A stretch of 64,000 nucleotides of DNA from Taudactylus pleione (taxonomy: Eukaryota; Chordata; Amphibia; Anura; Myobatrachidae): positions 1 through 64,000 of the forward strand of contig JAUIMM010002347.1 of the NCBI GenBank assembly GCA_031769625.1. Direction: 5' to 3'. This document shows positions 14,501-32,700 of this stretch, piece after piece. Under the pieces are notes generated by a model, which was given only the letters and a program-made list of their open reading frames with translations, ran no database searches and had not been told where the DNA came from. Each line of letters begins with the position of its first letter. Position 1 is the stretch's first letter. A program made the position numbers and the translations under genes.

Positions 14501-17500
14501 ACCAAAATACACCATATTCTAGACAATGTACCACTATACAGCTCTACACCACATTCTATACTATATACCACTATACACCATATTCTATACTATGTAGCAC
14601 TATACACTATCTACCACTATACAGCTCTACACCATATTCTATGCTATGTATCACTTTACACAATAATATATACTATGTACCACTATAAAGCTCTACCCAA
14701 TATTCTATACTATATACCACTTTACAGCATATTCAATACTATGTACCACTATACAGCTCTACACCACATTCTATACTATGTGCCACTATACAGCTCTACA
14801 CCATATTCTATACTATGTACCACTATAAACCATATTCTATGTACCACTATACACCACATTCTATACTATGTACCACTATACACCTCTATACCACATTCTA
14901 GATTATGTACCACTATACACCATATTCTACACTATGTACCACTATACACCATATTCTATTCTATGTTCCTCTATACACCATATTCTATACTATGTACCTC
15001 TATACACCATATTCTATACTATGTACCTCTATACACCATATTCTATACTATGTACCACTATACACCACATTCTATACTATGTAGCAATATTCATCATATT
15101 CTATACTATGTACCCACTATACAGCTCTACACCACATTCTATACTATATACCACTATACACCATATTCTGCAATATGTACCACTATACAGCTCTACACCA
15201 TATTCTATGCTATGTATCACTATACACAATATTATATACTATGTACCACTATAAAGCTCTACACCATATTCTATACCTACTATACCACTATACAGCATAT
15301 TCTATACTATGTACCACTATACAGCTCTACACCACATTCTATACTATGTGCAACTATACAGCTCTACACCATATTCCTATACTATGTAACACTATACAAC
15401 ATATTCTATGTACCACTATACACCACATTCTATACTTTGTACCTCTATACACCATATTCTATACTATGTACCCACTATACACCTCTATACCACATTCTAG
15501 ATTATGTACCCACTATACACCATATTCTACACTATGTACCACTATACACTATATTCTATACTATGTACCACTATACAACATATTCTATACTATATACCAC
15601 TATACAGGGCTACCCATTATTCTATACCATGTACCACTATACACCATATTCTATACTATGTACTATACACCATATTCTATACTATGTACCACTATCCAGC
15701 TGTACACCACATTTTATAGTATGTACCACTATACAGCTCTACACCATATTCTTATACTATGTACCACTACACACCATATTCTATACTGTGTACCTCTATA
15801 CACCATATTCTATACTATGTACCACTATACACCATATTCTAAACTATGTACCACTATCCAGCTGTACACCACATTCTATACTATGTACCAATATACAGCT
15901 CTACACCATATTCTATACTATGTACTACTTTACACTACATTCTATACTATGTACCACTATACAGCACTACACCATATACCACTATACACCACATTATATA
16001 CTATGTACCAAAATACACCATATTCTATACTAAATACCTCTATACACCATATTCTATACTATGTACCACTATAAACCACATTCTATACTATGTACCAATA
16101 TACACCATATTCTAGACAATGTACCACTATACAGCTCTACACCACATTCTATACTATATACCACTATACACCATATTCTATACTATGTAGCACTATACAC
16201 CATATTCTATACTATCTACCACTATACAGCTCTACACCATATTCTATGCTATGTATCACTTTACACAATATTATATACTATGTACCACTATAAAGCTCTA
16301 CACCATATTCTATACTATATACCACTTTACAGCATATTCAATACTATATACCACTATACAGCTTTACACCACATTCTATACTATGTGCCACTATACTGCT
16401 CTACACCATATTCTATACTATGTACCACTATAATCCATATTCTATGTACCACTATACACCACATTCTATACTATGTACCACTATACACCTCTATACCACA
16501 TTCTAGATTATGTACCACTATACACCATATTCTACACTATGTACCACTATACACCATATTCTATTCTATGTTCCTCTATACACCATATTCTATACTATGT
16601 ACCTCTATACACCATATTCTATACTATGTACCACTATACACCACATTCTATACTATGTAGCAATATTCATCATATTCTATACTATGTACCACTATACAGC
16701 TCTACACCACATTCTATACTATATACCACTATACACCATATTCTGCAATATGTACCACTATACAGCTCTACACCACATTCTATACTATATACCACTATAC
16801 ACCATATTCTCTATACTATGTGGCACTATACACCATATTCCTATACTATGTACCACTATACAGCTCTACACCATATTCTATGCTATGTATCACTATACAC
16901 AATATTATATACTATGTACCACTATAAAGCTCTACACCATATTCTATACTATATACCACTATACAGCATATTCTATACTATGTACCACTATACAGCTCTA
17001 CACCACATTCTATACTATGTGCAACTATACAGCTCTACACCATATTCTATACTATGTACCACTATACAACATATTCTATGTACCACTATACACCACATTC
17101 TATACTTTGTACCTCTATACACCATATTCTATACTATGTACCACTATACACCTCTATACCACATTCTAGATTATGTACCACTATACACCATATTCTACAC
17201 TATGTACCCACTATACACTATATTAAATACTATGTACCACTATACAACATATTCTATACTATATACCACTATACAGGGCTACCCATTATTCTATACCATG
17301 TACCATTATACACCATATTCTATACTATGTACTAAACACCATATTCTATACTATGTACCACTATCCAGCTGTACACCACATTTTTATACTATGTACTACT
17401 ATACAGCTCTACACCATATTCTATACTATGTACCACTATACACCACATTCTATACTATGTACCATTATACAGCTTTATACCACATTCTAAAATATTTACC

Positions 17501-20000
17501 ACTATACACCACATTCTATACTATATACAACTCTACACAACATAATATACTATGTTCCTCTATACGCCATATTCTATATTATGTACCACTTTACAGCTGT
17601 ACACCAAATTCTATACTTTGTACCACTATAAACCACATTCTATACTATGTACCAGTAAACACCACATTCTATATTATGTACCACTATAGAGCTCTACACC
17701 ACATTCTATACTATGTACCACTATACACCATATTCTATACTATGTACCACTATACAGCTCAACACCACATTCTATACTATGTACCACTATACACCATATT
17801 CAAGACTATGTACCCCTATACACCGTATTCTATACTATGTACCTCTATACACCATATTCTATACTATGTACCACTCACTATACACCACATTCTTTACTAT
17901 GTACAGCCATACACCATATTCAATACTTTGTACCTCTATACACTATATTCTATACTATGTACCACTATACAGCTCTAAACCACATTCTATACTATGTACC
18001 ACTATACACCATATTCTAAACTATGTACCTCTATACACCATATTCTATACTATGTACCACTATTCAGCTCTACACCACATTCTATACTATGTAGCACTAT
18101 ACAGCTCTACACCACATTCTATACTATGTACCACTATACACCATATTCTATACTATGTACCACTATACACCATATTCTATACTATGTACCACTATACACC
18201 ACGTTCTATACTATGTACCATTATACAGCTTTATACCACATTCTATAATATGTACCACTACACCACATTCTATACTATATACAACTATACAGCTCTACAC
18301 GACACTCTATACTATGTTCCTCTATACGCCATATTCTATATTATGTACCACTATACAGCTCTACACCAAATTCTATACTATGTACCACTATAAACCACAT
18401 TCTATACTATGTACCACTACACACCATATTCTATACTGTGTACCTCTATACACCATATTCTATACTATGTACCACTATACACCATATTCTAAACTATGTA
18501 CCACTATCCAGCTGTACACCACATTCTATACTATGTACCAATATACAGCTCTACACCATATTCTATACTATGTACTACTTTACACTACATTCTATACTAT
18601 GTACCACTATACAGCACTACACCATATACCACTATACACCACATTATATACTATGTACCAAAATACACCATATTCTATACTATGTACCTCTATACACCAT
18701 ATTCTATACTATGTACCACTATACACCACATTCTATACTATGTACCAAAATACACCATATTCTAGACAATGTACCACTATACAGCTCTACACCACATTCT
18801 ATACTATATACCACTATACACCATATTCTATACTATGTAGCACTATACACCATATTCTATACTATCTACCACTATACAGCTCTACACCATATTCTATGCT
18901 ATGTATCACTTTACACAATAATATATACTATGTACCACTATAAAGCTCTACCCAATATTCTATACTATATACCACTTTACAGCATATTCAATACTATGTA
19001 CCACTATACAGCTCTACACCACATTCTATACTATGTGCCACTATACAGCTCTACACCATATTCTATACTATGTACCACTATAAACCATATTCTATGTACC
19101 ACTATACACCACATTCTATACTATGTACCACTATACACCTCTATACCACATTCTAGATTATGTACCACTATACACCATATTCTACACTATGTACCACTAT
19201 ACACCATATTCTATTCTATGTTCCTCTATACACCATATTCTATACTATGTACCTCTATACACCATATTCTATACTATGTACCTCTATACACCATATTCTA
19301 TACTATGTACCACTATACACCACATTCTATACTATGTAGCAATATTCATCATATTCTATACTATGTACCACTATACAGCTCTACACCACATTCTATACTA
19401 TATACCACTATACACCATATTCTGCAATATGTACCACTATACAGCTCTACACCATATTCTATGCTATGTATCACTATACACAATATTATATACTATGTAC
19501 CACTATAAAGCTCTACACCATATTCTATACTATATACCACTATACAGCATATTCTATACTATGTACCACTATACAGCTCTACACCACATTCTATACTATG
19601 TGCAACTATACAGCTCTACACCATATTCTATACTATGTAACACTATACAACATATTCTATGTACCACTATACACCACATTCTATACTTTGTACCTCTATA
19701 CACCATATTCTATACTATGTACCACTATACACCTCTATACCACATTCTAGATTATGTACCACTATACACCATATTCTACACTATGTACCACTATACACTA
19801 TATTCTATACTATGTACCACTATACAACATATTCTATACTATATACCACTATACAGGGCTACCCATTATTCTATACCATGTACCACTATACACCATATTC
19901 TATACTATGTACTATACACCATATTCTATACTATGTACCACTATCCAGCTGTACACCACATTTTATAGTATGTACCACTATACAGCTCTACACCATATTC
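11522..20000 (+). repeat. Tandem duplication of a 4.24-kb satellite block
   Basis: Variants recur at +4,238 (11,608 with 15,846; 12,013 with 16,251; 12,235 with 16,473) and, further right, at +4,243 (13,470 with 17,713; 14,195 with 18,438). Copy one runs from about 11,522 to 15,759 and copy two from about 15,760 to about 20,000. The join near 15,750 carries an extra T. Smaller offsets of about 2,645 and 2,740 bp (11,267 with 13,912; 18,155 with 20,895) show an older sub-duplication inside it. Confidence 0.8.
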
Positions 20001-23000
20001 TATACTATGTACCACTATACACCACATTCTATACTATGTACCATTATACAGCTTTATACCACATTCTAAAATATGTACCACTATACACCACATTCTATAC
20101 TATATACCACTATACAACTCTACACAACATAATATACTATGTTCCTCTATACGCCATATTCTATATTATGTACCACTTTACAGCTGTACACCAAATTCTA
20201 TACTTTGTACCACTGTAAACCACATTCTATACTATGTACCACTATACACCATATTCTATACGGTGTACCTCTATACACCATATTCTATACTATGTACCAC
20301 TATACACCACATTCTATATTATGTACCACTATAGAGCTCTACACCACATTCTATACTATGTACCACTATACACCATATTCTATACTATGTACCACTATAC
20401 AGCTCAACACCACATTCTATACTATGTACCACTATACACCATATTCTATACTATGTACCACTATACAGCTCAACACCACATTCTATACTATGTACCACTA
20501 TACACCATATTCAAGACTATGTACCCCTATACACCGTATTCTATACTATGTACCTCTATACACCATATTCTATACTATGTACCTCAATACACCATATTCT
20601 ATACTATGTACCACTCACTATACACCACATTCTTTACTATGTACAGCCATACACCATATTCAATACTTTGTACCTCTATACACTATATTCTATACTATGT
20701 ACCACTATACAGCTCTAAACCACATTCTATACTATGTACCACTATACACCATATTCTAAACTATATACCTCTATACACCATATTCTATACTATGTACCAC
20801 TATTCAGCTCTACACCACTTTCTATACTATGTAGCACTATACAGCTCTACACCGCATTCTATACTATGTACCACTATACACCATATTCTATACTATGTAC
20901 CACTATACACCATATTCTATACTATGTACCACTATACACCACGTTCTATACAATGTACCATTATACAGCTTTATACAACATTCTATAATATGTACCACTA
21001 CACCACATTCTATACTATATACAACTATACAGCTCTACACGACACTCTATACTATGTTCCTCTATACGCCATATTCTATATTATGTACCACTATACAGCT
21101 CTACACCAAATTCTATACTATGTACCACTATAAACCACATTCTATACTATGTACCACTACACACCATATTCTATTCTGTGTACCTCTATACACCATATTC
21201 TTTACTATGTACCACTATACACCATATTCTAAACTATGTACCACTATCCAGCTGTACACCACATTCTATACTATGTACCAATATACAGCTCTACACCATA
21301 TTCTATACTATGTACTACTTTACACTACATTCTATACTATGTACCACTATACAGCACTACTCCATATACCACTATACACCACATTATATACTATGTACCA
21401 ATATACACCATATTCTATACTATGTACCTCTATACACCATATTCTTTACTATGTACCACTATACACCACATTCTATACTATGTACCAATATACACCATAT
21501 TCTATACAATGTACCACTATACAGCTCTACACCACATTCTATACTATATACCACTATACACCATATTCTGTAATATGTAAAAATATACAGCTCTACACCA
21601 CATTCTATACTATATACCACTATACACCATATTCTATACTATGTAGCACTATACACCATATTCTATACTATCTACCACTATACAGCTCTACACCATATTC
21701 TATGCTATGTATCACTTTACACAATATTATATACTATGTACCACTATAAAGCTCTACACCATATTCTATACTATATACCACTTTACAGCATATTCTATAC
21801 TATGTACCACTATACAGCTCTACACCACATTCTATACTATGTGCCACTATACAGCTCTACACCATATTCTATACTATGTACCACTATAAACCATATTCTA
21901 TGTACCACTATACACCACATTCTATACTATGTACCACTATACACCTCTATACCACATTCTAGATTATGTACCACTATACACCATATTCTACACTATGTAC
22001 CACTATACACCATATTCTATTCTATGTTCCTCTATACACCATATTCTATACTATGTACCTCTATACACCATATTCTATACTATATACCACTATACACCAC
22101 ATTCTATACTATGTAGCAATATTCACCATATTCTATACTATGTACCACTATACAGCTCTACACCACATTCTATACTATATACCACTATTCACCATATTCT
22201 GTAATATGTACCACTATACAGCTCTACACCACATTCTATACTATATACCACTATACACCATATTCTATACTATGTGGCACTATACACCATATTCTATACT
22301 ATGTACCACTATACAGCTCTACACCATATTCTATGCTATGTATCACTATACACAATATTATATACTATGTACCACTATAAAGCTCTACACCATATTCTAT
22401 ACTATTTACCACTATACAGCATATTCTATACTATGTACCACTATACAGCTCTACACCACATTCTATACTATGTGCAACTATACAGCTCTACACCATATTC
22501 TATACTATGTACCACTATACAACATATTCTATGTACCACTATACACCACATTCTATACTTTGTACCACTATACACCTCTATACCACATTCTAGATTATGT
22601 ACCACTATACACCATATTCTACACTATGTACCACTATACACTATATTCTATACTATGTACCACTATACAACATATTCTATACTATATACCACTATACAGG
22701 GCTACCCCATATTCTATACCATGTACCACTATACACCATATTCTATACTATGTACTATACACCATATTCTATACTATGTATCACTATCCAGCTGTACACC
22801 ACATTCTATACTATGTACCACTATACAGCTCTACACCATATTCTATACTATGTACTACTTTACACTACATTCTGTACTATGTACCACTATACAGCTCTAC
22901 ACCATATACCACTATACACGACATTATATACTATGTAACAATATACACCATATTCTATACTATGTACCTCTATACACCATATTCTATACTATGAACCACT

Positions 23001-24743
23001 TAACACCACATTCTATACTAAGTAGCAATATCCATCATATTCTATACTATGTACCACTATACAGCTCTACACCACATTCTATACTATATACCACTATACA
23101 CCATATTCTATACTATGTACCACTATACAGCTCTACACCTCATTCTATACTATATACCACTTTACACCATATTCTATACTATGTAGCACTATACACCATA
23201 TTCTATACTATGTACCACTATACAGCTCTACACCTTATTCTATACTAAGTATCACTTTACACAATATTATATACTATGTACCACTATAAAGCTCTACATC
23301 ATATTCTATACTATATACCACTATACAGCATATTCTATACTATGTATCACTATACAGCTCTACACCACATTCTATACTATGTGCCGCTATACAGCTCTAC
23401 ACCATATTCTATACTATGTACCACTATACACCATATTCTATGTACCACTATACACCATATTCTATGTACCACTATACACCACATTCTATACTATGTACCA
23501 CTATACACCATATTCTATACTATGTACCTCTATACACCATATTCTATACTATGTACCTCTATACACCATATTGTATACTATGTACCACTATACAGCTCTA
23601 CACCACATTCTATACTATATACCACTATACACCATATTCTATACTATGTGGCACTCTACACTATATTCTATACTATGTACCACTATCCAGCTGTACACCA
23701 CATTCTATACTATGTACCAACATACAGCTCTACACCATATTCTATTCTATGTACTACTTTACACTACATTCTATACTATGTACCACTATACAGCTCTACA
23801 CCATATACCACTATACACCACATTATATACTATGTACCAATATACACCATATTCTATACTATGTACCTCTATACACCATATTCTATACTATGTATCACTA
23901 TACACCACATTCTATACTATGTACCAATATACACCATATTCTATACTATGTACCACTATACAGCTCTACACCACATTCTATACTATATACCACTATACAC
24001 CATATTCTGTAATATGTACCACTATATAGCTCTACACCACATTCTATACTATATACCACTTTACACCATATTCTATACTATGTAGCACTATTCACCATAT
24101 TCTATACTATGTACCACTATACAGCTCTACACCTTATTCTATACTAAGTATCACTTTACACAATATTATATACTATGTACCACTATAAAGCTCTACATCA
24201 TATTCTATACTATATACCACTATACAGCATATTCTATACTATGTATTAATATACAGCTCTACACCACATTCTATACTATGTGCCACTATACAGCTCTACA
24301 CCATATTCTATACTATGTACCACTATACACCATATTCTATGTACCACTATACACCATATTCTATGGACCACTATACACCACATTCTATACTATGTACCAC
24401 TATACACCATATTCTATACTATGTACCTCTATCCACCATATTCTATACTATGTACCACTATACACCATATTCTATACTATGTACCACTATACAGGTCTAC
24501 ACCACATTCTTTACTAAATACCACTATACACCATATTCTATACTATGTGGCACTATACACCATATTCTATACTATGTACCACTATCCAGCTGTACACCAC
24601 ATTCTATACTATGTACCACTATACAGCTCTACACCATATTCTATACTATGTACTACTTTACACTACATTCTATACTATGTACCACTATACAGCTCTACAC
24701 CATATACCACTATACACCACATTATATACTATGTACCAATATA
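19767..24743 (+). repeat. 4.98-kb satellite block, first copy of a pair 9,988 bp apart
   Basis: Every distinctive variant from 19,767 to 24,743 recurs exactly 9,988 bp to the right: 20,139 with 30,127; 21,236 with 31,224; 23,276 with 33,264; 24,545 with 34,533. The copies differ by few substitutions, suggesting a recent event. The interval also overlaps the 3,338-bp tandem pair, so the order of duplications can be reconstructed. Confidence 0.85.
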
Positions 24744-27700
24744 CACCATATTCTATACTATGTACCTCTATACACCATATTCTTTACTATGTACCACTAT
24801 ACACCACATTCTATACTATGTACCAATATACACCATATTCTATACAATGTACCACTATACAGCTCTACACCACATTCTATACTATATACCACTATACACC
24901 ATATTCTGTAATATGTAAAAATATACAGCTCTACACCACATTCTATACTATATACCACTATACACCATATTCTATACTATGTAGCACTATACACCATATT
25001 CTATACTATCTACCACTATACAGCTCTACACCATATTCTATGCTATGTATCACTTTACACAATATTATATACTATGTACCACTATAAAGCTCTACACCAT
25101 ATTCTATACTATATACCACTTTACAGCATATTCTATACTATGTACCACTATACAGCTCTACACCACATTCTATACTATGTGCCACTATACAGCTCTACAC
25201 CATATTCTATACTATGTACCACTATAAACCATATTCTATGTACCACTATACACCACATTCTATACTATGTACCACTATACACCTCTATACCACATTCTAG
25301 ATTATGTACCACTATACACCATATTCTACACTATGTACCACTATACACCATATTCTATTCTATGTTCCTCTATACACCATATTCTATACTATGTACCTCT
25401 ATACACCATATTCTATACTATATACCACTATACACCACATTCTATACTATGTAGCAATATTCACCATATTCTATACTATGTACCACTATACAGCTCTACA
25501 CCACATTCTATACTATATACCACTATTCACCATATTCTGTAATATGTACCACTATACAGCTCTACACCACATTCTATACTATATACCACTATACACCATA
25601 TTCTATACTATGTGGCACTATACACCATATTCTATACTATGTACCACTATACAGCTCTACACCATATTCTATGCTATGTATCACTATACACAATATTATA
25701 TACTATGTACCACTATAAAGCTCTACACCATATTCTATACTATATACCACTATACAGCATATTCTATACTATGTACCACTATACAGCTCTACACCACATT
25801 CTATACTATGTGCAACTATACAGCTCTACACCATATTCTATACTATGTACCACTATACAACATATTCTATGTACCACTATACACCACATTCTATACTTTG
25901 TACCACTATACACCTCTATACCACATTCTAGATTATGTACCACTATACACCATATTCTACACTATGTACCACTATACACTATATTCTATACTATGTACCA
26001 CTATACAACATATTCTATACTATATACCACTATACAGGGCTACCCCATATTCTATACCATGTACCACTATACACCATATTCTATACTATGTACTATACAC
26101 CATATTCTATACTATGTATCACTATCCAGCTGTACACCACATTCTATACTATGTACCACTATACAGCTCTACACCATATTCTATACTATGTACTACTTTA
26201 CACTACATTCTGTACTATGTACCACTATACAGCTCTACACCATATACCACTATACACGACATTATATACTATGTAACAATATACACCATATTCTATACTA
26301 TGTACCTCTATACACCATATTCTATACTATGAACCACTTAACACCACATTCTATACTAAGTAGCAATATCCATCATATTCTATACTATGTACCACTATAC
26401 AGCTCTACACCACATTCTATACTATATACCACTATACACCATATTCTATACTATGTACCACTATACAGCTCTACACCTCATTCTATACTATATACCACTT
26501 TACACCATATTCTATACTATGTAGCACTATACACCATATTCTATACTATGTACCACTATACAGCTCTACACCTTATTCTATACTAAGTATCACTTTACAC
26601 AATATTATATACTATGTACCACTATAAAGCTCTACATCATATTCTATACTATATACCACTATACAGCATATTCTATACTATGTATCACTATACAGCTCTA
26701 CACCACATTCTATACTATGTGCCGCTATACAGCTCTACACCATATTCTATACTATGTACCACTATACACCATATTCTATGTACCACTATACACCATATTC
26801 TATGTACCACTATACACCACATTCTATACTATGTACCACTATACACCATATTCTATACTATGTACCTCTATACACCATATTCTATACTATGTACCACTAT
26901 ACACCATATTGTATACTATGTACCACTATACAGCTCTACACCACATTCTATACTATATACCACTATACACCATATTCTATACTATGTGGCACTCTACACT
27001 ATATTCTATACTATGTACCACTATCCAGCTGTACACCACATTCTATACTATGTACCAACATACAGCTCTACACCATATTCTATTCTATGTACTACTTTAC
27101 ACTACATTCTATACTATGTACCACTATACAGCTCTACACCATATACCACTATACACCACATTATATACTATGTACCAATATACACCATATTCTATACTAT
27201 GTACCTCTATACACCATATTCTATACTATGTATCACTATACACCACATTCTATACTATGTACCAATATACACCATATTCTATACTATGTACCACTATACA
27301 GCTCTACACCACATTCTATACTATATACCACTATACACCATATTCTGTAATATGTACCACTATATAGCTCTACACCACATTCTATACTATATACCACTTT
27401 ACACCATATTCTATACTATGTAGCACTATTCACCATATTCTATACTATGTACCACTATACAGCTCTACACCTTATTCTATACTAAGTATCACTTTACACA
27501 ATATTATATACTATGTACCACTATAAAGCTCTACATCATATTCTATACTATATACCACTATACAGCATATTCTATACTATGTATTAATATACAGCTCTAC
27601 ACCACATTCTATACTATGTGCCACTATACAGCTCTACACCATATTCTATACTATGTACCACTATACACCATATTCTATGTACCACTATACACCATATTCT

Positions 27701-28081
27701 ATGGACCACTATACACCACATTCTATACTATGTACCACTATACACCATATTCTATACTATGTACCTCTATCCACCATATTCTATACTATGTACCACTATA
27801 CACCATATTCTATACTATGTACCACTATACAGGTCTACACCACATTCTTTACTAAATACCACTATACACCATATTCTATACTATGTGGCACTATACACCA
27901 TATTCTATACTATGTACCACTATCCAGCTGTACACCACATTCTATACTATGTACCACTATACAGCTCTACACCATATTCTATACTATGTACTACTTTACA
28001 CTACATTCTATACTATGTACCACTATACAGCTCTACACCATATACCACTATACACCACATTATATACTATGTACCAATATA
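21406..28081 (+). repeat. Tandem duplication of a 3,338-bp satellite block
   Basis: Copy one is about 21,406-24,743 and copy two about 24,744-28,081. Offsets are constant at 3,338 bp (21,707 with 25,045; 22,274 with 25,612; 23,416 with 26,754; 24,315 with 27,653), with no net length change over the block. Identity is very high by eye; one visible difference is CTCTATAC against CACTATAC near 23,555 and 26,893. Confidence 0.85.
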
Positions 28082-29670
28082 CACCATATTCTATACTATG
28101 TACCTCTATACACCATATTCTATACTATGTACCACTATACACCACATTCTATACTATGTACCACTATACACCACATTCTATACTATGTACCAATATACAC
28201 CATATTCTATACTATGTACCACTATACAGCTCTACACCACATTCTATACTTAATACCACTATACACCAGATTCTGTAATATGCACCACTATACAGCTCTA
28301 CACCACATTCTATACTATATAACACTATACACCATATTCTATACTATGTGGCACTATACACCATATTCTATACTATGTACCACAATACAGCTCTACACCA
28401 TATTCTATGCTATGTATCACTATACACAATATTATATACTATGTACCACTATAAAGCTCTACACCATATTCTATACTATATACAACTATACAGCATATTC
28501 TATACTATGTACCACTATACAGCTCTACACCAAATTCTATACTATGTGCAACTATACAGATCTAAACCATATTCTATACTATGTACCTCTATACAACATA
28601 TTCTATGTACCACTATACACCACATTCTATACTTTGTACCACTATGCACCTCTCTGCCACATTCTAGTTTATGTACCACTATACACCATATTCTACACTA
28701 TGTACCACTATACACTATATTCTATACTATGTACCACTGTACAACATATTCTATTCTATATACCACTATACAGGGCTACCCCATATTCTATACCATGTAC
28801 CACTATACACCATATTCTATACTATGTACTATACACCATATTCTATACTATGTACTATACACCATATTCTATACTATGTACCAATATACACCATATTCTA
28901 TACTATGTACCACTATACAGCTCTACATCAAATTCAATACAATATACCACTATACACCATATTCTATGCTATGTACCACTATACACAATATTCTGTACTA
29001 TGTACCACTATACAGCTCTACATCATATTCTATACAATAAACCACTATACACCAAATTCTATACTATGTACCACTATACACCATATTCTATACTATGTAC
29101 CACTTTAAAGCTCTACACCACATTCTATACTTTATACCACTATACACCAAATTCTATACTATGTTGCACTATTCACCATATTCTATACTATATACCACTA
29201 TACAGCTCTACACCATATTCTATACTGTATACCACTATACACCATATTCTATTCTATGTACCACTATACACCTCTACACCATATTCTATACTATGTACCA
29301 CTATACAGCTCTATACCACATTCTATACTATGTACCACTATACAGCTCTACACCATATTCTATACTATATACTTCTATACACCACATTCTAAACTTAGAT
29401 CCAAAATACACGATATTCTATACTATGTAACACTATACACCACATTCTATACTATGTACCACTATACAGCACTACACCACATTCTATAATTTGTACCACT
29501 ATACACCACATTCTATACTATGTACCACTATAATGCTCTACACCATATTCTATACTATGTACCACTATACACCATATTCTATACTATGTACCACTATACA
29601 CCACATTCTAGACTATGTAGCACTACACACCATATTCTATGTACCACTTTACACCACATTCTAGACTATG
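28082..29670 (+). repeat. Satellite block repeated at about +8.75 kb
   Basis: Variants here recur near 36,866-38,400: 28,348 with 37,103 and 28,671 with 37,426 (offset 8,755); 29,095 with 37,824 and 29,520 with 38,249 (offset 8,729). A rare marker, ACCAGATTCTGTAATATGC, occurs near 28,266, 37,022, 39,321 and 41,772, marking four copies of one sub-block. Right of about 29,670 the similarity stops. Confidence 0.75.
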
Positions 29671-29754
29671 TACCACTATACAGCACTACACCACATTCTA
29701 TAATTTGTACCACTATACACCACATTCTATACTATGTACCACTATAATGCTCTA

Positions 29755-32700
29755 CACCATATTCTACACTATGTACCACTATACACTATATTCTATACTA
29801 TGTACCACTATACAACATATTCTATACTATATACCACTATACAGGGCTACCCATTATTCTATACCATGTACCACTATACACCATATTCTATACTATGTAC
29901 TATACACCATATTCTATACTATGTACCACTATCCAGCTGTACACCACATTTTATAGTATGTACCACTATACAGCTCTACACCATATTCTATACTATGTAC
30001 CACTATACACCACATTCTATACTATGTACCATTATACAGCTTTATACCACATTCTAAAATATGTACCACTATACACCACATTCTATACTATATACCACTA
30101 TACAACTCTACACAACATAATATACTATGTTCCTCTATACGCCATATTCTATATTATGTACCACTTTACAGCTGTACACCAAATTCTATACTTTGTACCA
30201 CTATAAACCACATTCTATACTATGTACCACTATACACCATATTCTATACGGTGTACCTCTATACACCATATTCTATACTATGTACCACTATACACCACAT
30301 TCTATATTATGTACCACTATAGAGCTCTACACCACATTCTATACTATGTACCACTATACACCATATTCTATACTATGTACCACTATACAGCTCAACACCA
30401 CATTCTATACTATGTACCACTATACACCATATTCTATACTATGTACCACTATACAGCTCAACACCACATTCTATACTATGTACCACTATACACCATATTC
30501 AAGACTATGTACCCCTATACACCGTATTCTATACTATGTACCTCTATACACCATATTCTATACTATGTACCTCAATACACCATATTCTATACTATGTACC
30601 ACTCACTATACACCACATTCTTTACTATGTACAGCCATACACCATATTCAATACTTTGTACCTCTATACACTATATTCTATACTATGTACCACTATACAG
30701 CTCTAAACCACATTCTATACTATGTACCACTATACACCATATTCTAAACTATATACCTCTATACACCATATTCTATACTATGTACCACTATTCAGCTCTA
30801 CACCACTTTCTATACTATGTAGCACTATACAGCTCTACACCGCATTCTATACTATGTACCACTATACACCATATTCTATACTATGTACCACTATACACCA
30901 TATTCTATACTATGTACCACTATACACCACGTTCTATACAATGTACCATTATACAGCTTTATACAACATTCTATAATATGTACCACTACACCACATTCTA
31001 TACTATATACAACTATACAGCTCTACACGATACTCTATACTATGTTCCTCTATACGCCATATTCTATATTATGTACCACTATACAGCTCTACACCAAATT
31101 CTATACTATGTACCACTATAAACCACATTCTATACTATGTACCACTACACACCATATTCTATTCTGTGTACCTCTATACACCATATTCTTTACTATGTAC
31201 CACTATACACCATATTCTAAACTATGTACCACTATCCAGCTGTACACCACATTCTATACTATGTACCAATATACAGCTCTACACCATATTCTATACTATG
31301 TACTACTTTACACTACATTCTATACTATGTACCACTATACAGCACTACTCCATATACCACTATACACCACATTATATACTATGTACCAATATACACCATA
31401 TTCTATACTATGTACCTCTATACACCATATTCTTTACTATGTACCACTATACACCACATTCTATACTATGTACCAATATACACCATATTCTATACAATGT
31501 ACCACTATACAGCTCTACACCACATTCTATACTATATACCACTATACACCATATTCTGTAATATGTAAAAATATACAGCTCTACACCACATTCTATACTA
31601 TATACCACTATACACCATATTCTATACTATGTAGCACTATACACCAAATTCTATACTATCTACCACTATACAGCTCTACACCATATTCTATGCTATGTAT
31701 CACTTTACACAATATTATATACTATGTACCACTATAAAGCTCTACACCATATTCTATACTATATACCACTTTACAGCATATTCTATACTATGTACCACTA
31801 TACAGCTCTACACCACATTCTATACTATGTGCCACTATACAGCTCTACACCATATTCTATACTATGTACCACTATAAACCATATTCTATGTACCACTATA
31901 CACCACATTCTATACTATGTACCACTATACACCTCTATACCACATTCTAGATTATGTACCACTATACACCATATTCTACACTATGTACCACTATACACCA
32001 TATTCTATTCTATGTTCCTCTATACACCATATTCTATACTATGTACCTCTATACACCATATTCTATACTATATACCACTATACACCACATTCTATACTAT
32101 GTAGCAATATTCACCATATTCTATACTATGTACCACTATACAGCTCTACACCACATTCTATACTATATACCACTATTCACCATATTCTGTAATATGTACC
32201 ACTATACAGCTCTACACCACATTCTATACTATATACCACTATACACCATATTCTATACTATGTGGCACTATACACCATATTCTATACTATGTACCACTAT
32301 ACAGCTCTACACCATATTCTATGCTATGTATCACTATACACAATATTATATAATATGTACCACTATAAAGCTCTACACCATATTCTATACTATATACCAC
32401 TATACAGCATATTCTATACTATGTACCACTATACAGCTCTACACCACATTCTATACTATGTGCAACTATACAGCTCTACACCATATTCTATACTATGTAC
32501 CACTATACAACATATTCTATGTACCACTATACACCACATTCTATACTTTGTACCACTATACACCTCTATACCACATTCTAGATTATGTACCACTATACAC
32601 CATATTCTACACTATGTACCACTATACACTATATTCTATACTATGTACCACTATACAACATATTCTATACTATATACCACTATACAGGGCTACCCCATAT

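Noticed and set aside
14195..16033. Plus-strand open frame of 612 codons in the satellite, and many similar ones (for example 41,154-43,172, 27,653-29,392)
   Set aside because: All are translations of a stop-free 29-bp unit, equally open in the other two frames. There is no domain, no separate codon usage and no gene context.
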